This document shows positions 1 to 5,421 of a stretch of 42,157 nucleotides of DNA, piece after piece. Numbering within the stretch: position 1 is the stretch's first letter; each line of letters starts with the position of its first letter. The position numbers and the translations under genes were made by a program. The notes beneath the pieces were generated by a model. The model had not been told where the DNA came from. It saw nothing but the letters and a program-made list of their open reading frames with translations, and made no database searches. The stretch is taken from positions 1 through 42,157 of the IMG/VR virus record IMGVR_UViG_3300037189_003500. The stretch is one strand, 5' to 3'. Source of the stretch: a virus.

Positions 1-24
1 AGGATCTTGGAGGATCTTGGAGGA
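1..24. repeat. Terminal 24-bp direct repeat, left copy
   Basis: The first 24 bases are identical to the last 24 (42134-42157), built from two AGGATCTTGG units plus AGGA. This is either part of a direct terminal repeat, a circular assembly overlap, or a break inside a tandem repeat. In T7, arrays of short repeats flank the terminal redundancy, so these repeats fit a DNA end region, but the true physical ends cannot be set from the sequence alone. Confidence 0.7.
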
Positions 25-49
25 CCACGAAGGATGCAATGGATCTTGG

Positions 50-89
50 AGGATGCAATAGAGTGCATGAGGATGCAATATAGTGCATG
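50..89. repeat. Two tandem 20-mers at the left end
   Basis: The 20-mer AGGATGCAATAGAGTGCATG (50-69) is followed directly by the same unit with one G-to-T change (70-89). A shortened unit AGGATGCAAT lies at 31-40, and AGGATCTTGG units at 1-20 and 40-49. The array resembles the short-repeat arrays next to the terminal repeat of T7-like phages. No gene is supported here. Confidence 0.75.
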
Positions 90-99
90 AGGAAGACAA

Positions 100-135
100 A
101 GGGTGTCCGAACGGCAAACGCGCGTTGGACACCCT
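100..135. other. Strong hairpin in the gene-free left end
   Basis: AGGGTGTCC (100-108) pairs perfectly with GGACACCCT (127-135). Inside it AACG (110-113) pairs with CGTT (123-126), giving about 13 base pairs with one bulged G and a 9-nt loop. There is no T-run on either side, so it is not a standard intrinsic terminator. Possible roles are a packaging or processing signal, a protein-binding cruciform, or a structured RNA on the leftward transcript. The rest of 136-318 holds only a CACCGCGGTG palindrome near 253 and a doubled TGCGCTGTG near 228-250. I see no gene in 1-415. Confidence 0.6.
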
Positions 136-319
136 CGAACTACCCTGCAGACCCCATCGGATCCTTCGCGGCACAATCTACCATCAGATCCCATTCGATC
201 TAAGCCATTGATTCTATTGAACATTGTGCGCTGTGTGACGCTGCGCTGTGACACCGCGGTGCCCTAGCACTAAGGCTGCGCGCGCGTTATGACGCGTCTT
301 AAGGCCAGGCGTGCGCGAC

Positions 320-365
320 CCGACGGGGGAACTTGCCAGCCGCACTCTTCGAGGTCCCCCCTCGG
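320..365. repeat. Imperfect inverted repeat
   Basis: CCGA-c-GGGGGA (320-330) pairs with TCCCCC-c-TCGG (355-365), that is ten pairs around one C/C mismatch with a 24-nt loop. It abuts, and partly overlaps, the 31-bp tandem repeat. On + the stem is followed by AAAA, so it is not a + strand intrinsic terminator. Confidence 0.45.
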
Positions 366-420
366 AAAATTCTGTAGAAACTAGTCAGGCCCTCGGAAAA
401 TTCTGTAGAAACTAGTCAGG
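359..420. repeat. Perfect tandem repeat, 2 x 31 bp
   Basis: Positions 359-389 and 390-420 are two identical 31-bp units. Each holds the small palindrome TTCTgtAGAA and the string ACTAGTCAGG. The second copy covers the stop codon of the leftward gene 416-655. Two exact adjacent copies of a site this long suggest a protein-binding array (repressor, terminase or replication initiator) or a recent slippage duplication. No further copies were noticed. Confidence 0.85.
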
Positions 421-655
421 ACTTATACACGCCATTTGACAGGGCAGCGGTCGGGAACCTGTTGGCATCCAGCACCGTGTTCGTGTTTGTGTTTGCGAGT
501 TTTTCGTCTCCGGGGATAGCGCACCCACAACCAGTTACGTTGGACTTTCGGAGGACCCCCGTGGACGTTGAAGCACTCAGTGGCAACGCATCGTGTCCAT
601 CGATACGCGTGACGGTAAGACCTAAAGCATTGGTTGATGTTGATGTGATTGCCAT
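416..655 (-). CDS. Small leftward early protein, unknown function
   Basis: This 79-residue protein is rich in Thr, Ser, Ala and Asn, with no recognisable domain, signal peptide or membrane segment. The start is supported by a strong ribosome binding site, AGGAGGG eight bases upstream of the ATG. That favours this strand over the overlapping + ORF at 462-659, which lacks one. It lies 20 bp downstream of another small - strand gene and downstream of the candidate leftward phage promoter at 1136-1161, so it is probably an early or middle gene. The function is unknown. Confidence 0.55.
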   Translation of the reverse strand: MAITSTSTNALGLTVTRIDGHDALPLSASTSTGVLRKSNVTGCGCAIPGDEKLANTNTNTVLDANRFPTAALSNGVYKS

Positions 656-675
656 GTGAGTGCCCTCCTAGGGCG

Positions 676-873
676 CTATGAGGGGAGTTTGACGGACCCC
701 ACGGTGGTTACTACGGAATTCCTCTGGGACCCTACAGGCCACGCAGCGGATGTTGAACTCGACACAGAGTCTCCTTGAACGGGGACTGTGGTGGTTGTTA
801 GGGGCACAGGCTTGGAACCTTGAATGTTCCCACTGAGCTTTCCATTAAAGGCTTTACCGTCTAGTGTAGACAT
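676..873 (-). CDS. Small leftward early protein, unknown function
   Basis: This 65-residue protein begins MSTLDGKAFNGKLSG and is rich in Ser, Thr and Val. No domain is recognised. It is the first leftward gene after the AT-rich patch and forms a pair with 416-655, with similar length and composition. Its ribosome binding site is weak (a GAG about ten bases upstream), so confidence is moderate. Two TATAAT matches on the - strand (RC of 897-902 and 917-922) lie just upstream but have no convincing -35 boxes. The orientation matches the early genes at the far right of the window, as expected if the DNA is read as a circle or concatemer. Confidence 0.45.
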   Translation of the reverse strand: MSTLDGKAFNGKLSGNIQGSKPVPLTTTTVPVQGDSVSSSTSAAWPVGSQRNSVVTTVGSVKLPS

Positions 874-1080
874 AAGGTACTCATTGAGTAATATGGATTA
901 TAGCTAGATACTGTGGATTATATAGAGTTCCTTATGGACTTTATAGAGTACCTAGTGTTCTTAATAGGATAACCTTTATTAAGATCCTCCCTTCGGTCGG
1001 ATTCTTTAGTAAAGTTTATTAGGATTACAAGAAGTCCATAAGGTTCCTTAAGAGTCCTTTAAGAACTCTTTTCCCCCTTA
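874..1080. other. AT-rich intergenic patch, candidate origin region
   Basis: This stretch is visibly more AT-rich than the rest and full of small direct and inverted repeats. GGATTATA occurs at 895-902 and 915-922, TATAGAGT-w-CC occurs twice near 921-952, CTTAATA pairs with TATTAAG near 959-983, and AAGAGT (1050-1055) pairs with ACTCTT (1065-1070). It lies directly downstream of the leftward candidate phage promoter (1136-1161). In T7 the primary origin is an AT-rich segment next to phage promoters that prime replication. The origin role here is inference from arrangement only. Confidence 0.4.
884..912 (+). promoter_or_regulatory. Possible host sigma70 promoter, rightward
   Basis: A TTGAGT box (884-889), a 17-nt spacer and GATACT (907-912) match the host sigma70 pattern at five of six and four of six positions. 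It would transcribe into the late region before phage polymerase is made, or serve small rightward genes. AT-rich DNA gives chance matches, so support is modest. Confidence 0.3.
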
Positions 1081-1114
1081 GACCTCAGAACACTTCTTCC
1101 CCAAGGAAGGTCTG

Positions 1115-1303
1115 ATGGAGGGATGGTCTACAAGCACTCTTCTCCACAGGGACGGGGTATACCCCCAGATTCCTACTTACGACCCTTTAGACAAGAATCC
1201 TAGGGTAAACCCCGTCCCTGTGGAGAACAGTAGTGATCACTCACTTCCCCTGCTGGATCTCGAACTCGACAAGGACCCTTCAAAGGAGGAAGAACTGCAA
1301 TGA
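1115..1303 (+). CDS. Doubtful 62-aa ORF over the divergent promoters
   Basis: The ORF has a plausible ribosome binding site (AAGGAAGG before the ATG) and its stop overlaps the next start (TGATGA). However, it spans both the leftward (1136-1161) and rightward (1209-1227) promoter-like sites, so a transcript from the rightward site would begin inside it. The two inverted sites fix much of its sequence. No domain is seen. It may be a real small gene read from a host promoter, or only promoter DNA that happens to be open. Confidence 0.25.
   Translation: MEGWSTSTLLHRDGVYPQIPTYDPLDKNPRVNPVPVENSSDHSLPLLDLELDKDPSKEEELQ
1136..1161 (-). promoter_or_regulatory. Candidate phage RNA polymerase promoter, leftward
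   Basis: Read on -, the site starts TATACCCCGTCCCTGTGGAG and continues AAGAGT. All 26 bases are identical to the site at 36411-36436. If GGAGA marks the start of transcription, it shares the T(-8), C(-7), C(-5), T(-4) and T(-2) of T7 promoters and the C(-11) and C(-10) of T3. It faces left into the AT-rich patch and the small genes at 873-416, and would run on into the early genes on a circular or concatemeric template. The identification is inference from repetition, position and resemblance. Confidence 0.6.
1209..1227 (+). promoter_or_regulatory. Candidate phage RNA polymerase promoter, rightward (late operon)
   Basis: ACCCCGTCCCTGTGGAGAA matches 19 bases of the two leftward sites, in the opposite orientation, and is followed by CAGTAGTGATC, close to the GAGTAGTCGATC that follows the site near 36411. 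It lies just upstream of the rightward late operon, where a late promoter is needed. With 1136-1161 it makes a divergent pair about 50 bp apart, which also forms a large inverted repeat. The start of transcription would be near 1222. Confidence 0.6.
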
Positions 1304-1551
1304 TGAAGGATATGTCGCAACCAGAGGGTCGACCCCCTAGGGTTCCCTTAAAGACCTCTAGAGAACTCTTAAGGACTCTCACAAGCCAAGACCTTGTTGA
1401 TTGTCTCCAATCCCTATTCCCAGATCGTCTGCCTCATGTAGTAGTCGATCCATCAACCCTTGGAAGACTTATTGGTCATCAGGAAGTCATCCGGTGTATC
1501 CGTCAGTCCCTTGAGGAGCAATCAAAGCATTCCGTATTCAACACCCCCTAA
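1300..1551 (+). CDS. Small protein at head of late operon, unknown
   Basis: This 83-residue soluble protein has a well-placed strong ribosome binding site (AAAGGAGG upstream of the tandem ATGATG start). The N-terminal third is basic and proline-rich; the rest looks helical, with no motif I recognise. It is the first convincing gene after the rightward candidate promoter and ends 17 bp before the glycine-rich protein gene. In T7 the equivalent position holds small virion or assembly proteins (genes 6.7-7.3), but no clear match is visible. Confidence 0.7.
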   Translation: MMKDMSQPEGRPPRVPLKTSRELLRTLTSQDLVDCLQSLFPDRLPHVVVDPSTLGRLIGHQEVIRCIRQSLEEQSKHSVFNTP

Positions 1552-1567
1552 GTAGGAATAAAACCCC

Positions 1568-2506
1568 ATGGACCCAATAAGCGTGGCTCTGGCAGCATCC
1601 GCAGTCTCAGGACTCTTTGGGTTCTTCAAGCAGAAGGTTTCCAACAAGGCGTCTCAAGACACCTCTCAGATTGTCAATGGAACCATAGCGGCTGCTAAAG
1701 GCGACACAGAGGCAGGTCAGCAGAACGCTGCCAAGAACATCTCCTATGGAGCAGAGCAGCCCACCACAGCATTCACTGAGGCAGACGACTTCCTCAGGAT
1801 GAATCCCTTCTCGACCCAAGAAAACGGAGAGATTGTCCTTACGAACCTTGGGGATCCCAAGAAGGGCATCCTGAAGACTCGCGGTCGATCCACGGAAGCT
1901 ACGGCAGCAGCCGGAATGCCCCAACTGGTCAACTCAGGTTATGGGGCTGTAGTGGCTGATCCCGGCAGAACGTCGGTTGATGTCACCGGATTCGCACCCC
2001 CCGGTTCGCCTGCACTTGCCAATACAACCTTGGTGGACCCCCTTGCCAACTGGAGTCCTTCGGAAACCGCTGGTGGAAACATCGGCAGTCCCGGTGGGGA
2101 TGGCATGAGCAGCGATGGTCTCGGGTACGGGGGTAACACCAACATCTCCACTGAGGCTACCAATGCTGCAATGGCAGATGGAACCTCCAATGAAGGCTTC
2201 TCAGGACTCGGTGGTGACGTGGGGCTTAGCGGCTTCGGTGCTGGAGACGGCTCAGGTGGCCTTGGTGCATCTGATGGTGGCTTCGGGTCGGGAGGATTCG
2301 GCACAGGTTTTGGGGGTGCTATCGGCTCTGGGTTCGGTGGTGCTGGTATCGGCATGGGCGGTGTGGGCACTGGCGCAGGGCAGGGTGACGGCTTTGGTAT
2401 CGGCCTTGGTGGCACAGGCGTTGGCGAAGGTATTGGAGGCGGCGAAGGTATTGGCGGTGGCGCGGGCATGGGCGCAGGCGAAGGTGGCTCCCTTGGGGGC
2501 ATCTAA
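1568..2506 (+). CDS. Glycine-rich protein upstream of portal, possible gp7.3-like virion protein
   Basis: This is a 312-residue protein. The N-terminus (about 1-25) is hydrophobic and alanine-rich with a small GLFGFF segment. Residues 30-190 are mixed, and from about 190 to the end the sequence is almost only Gly with Ala, Ser, Asp and Ile in short repeats such as GGAGIGMGGVG and GIGGGEGIGGGAGMG. It sits directly before the portal gene, where T7 has gp7.3, a small virion protein needed for adsorption. The positional match suggests a tail or adsorption assembly protein, but the sequence gives no proof. The low-complexity tract also produces a long antisense proline-rich ORF, which is an artefact. 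Confidence 0.7.
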   Translation: MDPISVALAASAVSGLFGFFKQKVSNKASQDTSQIVNGTIAAAKGDTEAGQQNAAKNISYGAEQPTTAFTEADDFLRMNPFSTQENGEIVLTNLGDPKKGILKTRGRSTEATAAAGMPQLVNSGYGAVVADPGRTSVDVTGFAPPGSPALANTTLVDPLANWSPSETAGGNIGSPGGDGMSSDGLGYGGNTNISTEATNAAMADGTSNEGFSGLGGDVGLSGFGAGDGSGGLGASDGGFGSGGFGTGFGGAIGSGFGGAGIGMGGVGTGAGQGDGFGIGLGGTGVGEGIGGGEGIGGGAGMGAGEGGSLGGI

Positions 2507-2523
2507 ACAATTCAAAGGAACCT

Positions 2524-4113
2524 ATGAAGGACGAATCAGACAAGGCTGAGTTTTCTGAACTCATGGGTAACAAGACCCTCAAGTCCGAGTACAACAGAAT
2601 GGAGACCCTTAGGGAGACCTACCTGAACCGTGCTCGGGCTGCTGCCGCAATCACAATCCCGGCCCTTGTGGTCCCCAAAGGCTTCACGGCTTTCTCGACC
2701 CTACCGACTCCCTATCAATCCATGGGAGCGCGGGGGGTAAACAACCTGGCATCCAAACTCCTGCTTACCCTGCTGCCCCCCAACGAGCCGTTCTTCAAGC
2801 TCTCGATGGATGACAGTGTCCGCGAGAAGCTCGGAGCCAAGGTCGGCGAAGTGGACAAGGCGCTCTCGCAGGCTGAGCGTGCAGTCACTCGGGACATCGA
2901 GACGGCCCAGTACAGGCCCGCAGTGTTTGTCGCACTGAAGCACCTACTGGTCTCGGGCAATGTCCTGACCTACGACGACGACGATAGCCGCGCTCTCAGA
3001 GTGTTCTCGCTGACCCAGTACGTCGTTGACAGGGACTCCAGCGGTCATGTCATGAAGATCATCGTGAAGGAGACAACCTCCCCCGATGCGCTTCCGAAAG
3101 AGATTCGTGAACAGGTCCAATCGCTTGTCCCTCAATCGGACAATCATGACTCCACGCAGATCCAAGAAATTGATCTTTACACCGGAATCTACCGGGACGA
3201 CGACAAGTGCTACGTCTGGCAGGAAGTCATGGGCATCAAGATCCCCGGATCCCAAGGCAGCTACCCGAAAGAGCGTTGCCCTTGGAATGCCCAGCGGTTG
3301 ATCTACGTCGAAGGCGAGGACTATGGTCGAGGCTACGTCGAGGAGTTCTACGGTGACCTGAAGTCGCTTGAGGTCCTCACACGCTCGATGGTCCAAGGAG
3401 CCGCTGCTGCCTCCAAGCTGGTCTACATCGTGAACCCCAATGGGGTAACCGATCCTGACGACTTGGCAAGGGCAGAGGGCGGTGATGTCATCCCCGGTAC
3501 GTCTGACGATGTCCATGTCATCCAGACCCAGAAGGGCAGTGACTTCAACGTGGTCGAGCAGCGCATCCAGCGTCTGACTGAGCAGTTGTCGTTTGCGTTC
3601 CTGCTGAACTCCGCAGTGCAGCGTCAGGCAGAACGGGTAACCGCAGCCGAGATCAAGTACATGGCTAACGAGTTGGAAGCCGCCCTCGGTGGAATCTACT
3701 CATCCCTGTCGCAGGAGTTCCAGCTTCCTCTGGTGCGCTCCCGCATGGCCTCTATGCAGCGCCGTGGTCTCCTTCCGAATCTCCCCGCCAAGCTCGTGCA
3801 GCCCATGGTCACCACCGGGGTTGATGCTATTGGCCGAGGCAATGACTTCGAGAAGCTCCGTGCGTACATCGGGTTCCTTGCTGAGTCCTTAGGGCCGCAG
3901 AAGGTAGCCGAGATTCTCGATTCCTCTGAGGTCGCTAAGCGTGCAGCAGCGGCGATGGGTATCAACGAAGACGGACTTGTTAAATCGCCTGAGCAACTCC
4001 AAGCTGAACAACAGGCACAGATGCAAGCAATGATGGCTCAACAAGCAGCAGGCCCTATGGCAGGCGCAATGGCTCAAGCAGCTATGGCCCCTCCCGATCA
4101 GCCCCAACAGTAA
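2524..4113 (+). CDS. Head-tail connector (portal) protein, T7 gp8-like
   Basis: This 529-residue protein is close to T7 gp8 (536) in length and clearly of that family. The N-terminal region has the typical YLNRARAAAAITIPALVVP segment followed by GVNNLASKLLLTLLPPNEPFFKL. The C-terminus is a Gln/Met/Ala-rich tail. Twelve copies are expected to form the ring at the capsid vertex through which DNA is packaged and ejected and to which the tail tube binds. A ribosome binding site AAAGGA precedes the ATG. It follows the glycine-rich gene by 17 bp and precedes a small gene and the scaffold gene, as in other T7-like phages. Confidence 0.96.
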   Translation: MKDESDKAEFSELMGNKTLKSEYNRMETLRETYLNRARAAAAITIPALVVPKGFTAFSTLPTPYQSMGARGVNNLASKLLLTLLPPNEPFFKLSMDDSVREKLGAKVGEVDKALSQAERAVTRDIETAQYRPAVFVALKHLLVSGNVLTYDDDDSRALRVFSLTQYVVDRDSSGHVMKIIVKETTSPDALPKEIREQVQSLVPQSDNHDSTQIQEIDLYTGIYRDDDKCYVWQEVMGIKIPGSQGSYPKERCPWNAQRLIYVEGEDYGRGYVEEFYGDLKSLEVLTRSMVQGAAAASKLVYIVNPNGVTDPDDLARAEGGDVIPGTSDDVHVIQTQKGSDFNVVEQRIQRLTEQLSFAFLLNSAVQRQAERVTAAEIKYMANELEAALGGIYSSLSQEFQLPLVRSRMASMQRRGLLPNLPAKLVQPMVTTGVDAIGRGNDFEKLRAYIGFLAESLGPQKVAEILDSSEVAKRAAAAMGINEDGLVKSPEQLQAEQQAQMQAMMAQQAAGPMAGAMAQAAMAPPDQPQQ

Positions 4114-4134
4114 CTTTCCTAGGAGGAATACCGA

Positions 4135-4338
4135 ATGTCAGAGAAGCAGATTCCGCAAGCGAAGGTTGTCCCTGAGGTCAACCAGATCGAAGTCCTCAAG
4201 GCACAACTCGCTGCGGCCCAAGAAGAACTCAAAGCACGAACCAGCGAGACCGCAGTTGATGGTTTCGTTCACGGCATTGAATCGAATGTGAAGGCCCGCG
4301 TGACCCTCGCAAACGGCTCGGTGCGATTGGACTACTGA
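4135..4338 (+). CDS. Small protein between portal and scaffold, unknown
   Basis: This 67-residue protein has a strong ribosome binding site (TAGGAGGA) in the short gap after the portal gene. Residues 15-40 form a probable coiled coil (IEVLKAQLAAAQEELKAR), followed by a short segment ending VTLANGSVRLDY. No family is recognised. It lies two bases upstream of the scaffold start, so the two are likely translated together. A minor head or assembly role is inferred from position only. Confidence 0.75.
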   Translation: MSEKQIPQAKVVPEVNQIEVLKAQLAAAQEELKARTSETAVDGFVHGIESNVKARVTLANGSVRLDY

Positions 4339-4340
4339 AC

Positions 4341-5171
4341 ATGGCAGAAGCTAATGCAACTCCTGCAGTTCCTACGGCTCCTGCCCCCGGCACCCCAGAA
4401 CACGATGCAGCCTTGGCAGCTTCGTTTGATGCTAAGGGTGGCAGGACGGTCGATGAGAATGGGGTCGAAAGTACCCCGTCGGAGAAGCCCGCTGATGCGG
4501 CCCCTACCACCCCAGCGCCAGCGCCTGAGAAACTCCTTGCGGGCAAATACAAGACCGCTGAGGATTTGGAGAACGCATACAAGGCTCTAGAAGCCCGCCT
4601 AGGCGCTCCGAAGGACACGGCAGCTACTACCCCCGCACCAACCCCCACCGACGCAACACAGGCCCCTACAGACGCTCCCAAGGGCATCGACTACAGGGCC
4701 ATTGGGGATGAGATCGCGGCATCCGGTGACGTTTCGGCTGATACTCGGGCGGCTCTTGCCAAGACCGGGATGCCCGACTCGATGATTGACACCGTCGTTC
4801 AGGGCCTGAAGAACCAGTACACCGAGATGCAGAACCAGGCATATGAGGTTGCTGGCGGCAAGGAACAGTTCGAGGTCATGCGTGAATGGGCGAAGACGAA
4901 CCTTTCCGATACCGAGAAGAATTTCCTTCAGGCGCAGACCGCTGCCGGTAAGGAACAGGCAATGCTTGCTGTTCAGGCACTCCGCTCGCGGTACGAAGCA
5001 GTCAACGGAAAGCCCCCGGCAGTTCTGGTGGATGGCAACAAAACGTCATCGAACGTCGGCTATGAGTCGCGCTACCAGATGGTGGCCGACATGAGGAACC
5101 CGCTGTACAAGGCTGACCCCGCATTCCGGGCGAAGGTCGAGCAGCGAATCATGGCCACCACGACGTTCTAA
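4341..5171 (+). CDS. Capsid assembly scaffolding protein, T7 gp9-like
   Basis: This is a 276-residue acidic, Ala/Pro/Thr-rich protein with a disordered N-terminal half (residues 1-115) and a helical C-terminal half. It contains the short motif LLAGKYKTAEDLENAYKALE, common in T7-like scaffold proteins. It lies just before the major capsid gene, as in T7. It should direct procapsid assembly around the portal and leave before DNA is packaged. The C-terminal helices (about 225-276, positively charged) are likely to touch the capsid protein. Length is close to T7 gp9 (307). The start follows the previous stop by two bases, suggesting coupled translation. Confidence 0.9.
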   Translation: MAEANATPAVPTAPAPGTPEHDAALAASFDAKGGRTVDENGVESTPSEKPADAAPTTPAPAPEKLLAGKYKTAEDLENAYKALEARLGAPKDTAATTPAPTPTDATQAPTDAPKGIDYRAIGDEIAASGDVSADTRAALAKTGMPDSMIDTVVQGLKNQYTEMQNQAYEVAGGKEQFEVMREWAKTNLSDTEKNFLQAQTAAGKEQAMLAVQALRSRYEAVNGKPPAVLVDGNKTSSNVGYESRYQMVADMRNPLYKADPAFRAKVEQRIMATTTF

Positions 5172-5229
5172 AGAATACGGGTTCAGGCAGGTCCCCGTCT
5201 CCTCCGAAATACCTCCCCCCTCGGAATCA

Positions 5230-5281
5230 AGGGCCTTGGGGTCACTGGTGCGTTCTCCACGACTGGTGACCCGAAGGCCCT
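5230..5281 (+). other. Strong hairpin upstream of the capsid gene
   Basis: AGGGCCTT (5230-5237) pairs with AAGGCCCT (5274-5281) and GGGTCAC (5239-5245) with GTGACCC (5266-5272), giving 15 pairs around one G/G mismatch with a 20-nt loop. No T-run follows, so it is not a normal terminator. In T7, RNase III cuts mRNA at hairpins between genes, so a processing or stability element for capsid mRNA is plausible. The rest of the 250-base gap (5172-5421) holds no supported gene and no copy of the promoter-like motif. Confidence 0.6.
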
Positions 5282-5421
5282 CCAAGGCTTTCTACCCTCA
5301 ACTCCTAGACTTCAGCGAAGCGGCTGGCCCATTGCGATGGACACCCTGCAAGCGGTAGCGAAAGGCGAGTGAGTGTGGGACTAGAAGCAAACCCCCTTAA
5401 CTCTATGAATCTCTCACAATC

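Noticed and set aside
1-230. Open - strand frame from ATG near 221 running off the left end, staying open across the joined ends for over 100 codons
   Set aside because: It has no ribosome binding site, is rich in Arg, Cys and Ser in the way of random GC-rich DNA, and runs through the tandem repeats and the hairpin.
462-659. 65-codon + strand ORF in the left region
   Set aside because: The opposite-strand frame 416-655 has a strong ribosome binding site and fits the operon direction; this one has neither.
897-922. Two TATAAT boxes on - upstream of the gene at 873
   Set aside because: No -35 box lies at proper spacing, and the patch is AT-rich, so chance matches are likely; mentioned only as context.
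1939-2502. 187-codon proline-rich antisense ORF
   Set aside because: It is the mirror of the glycine-rich coding tract (GGN read backwards gives NCC) and has no start signal.
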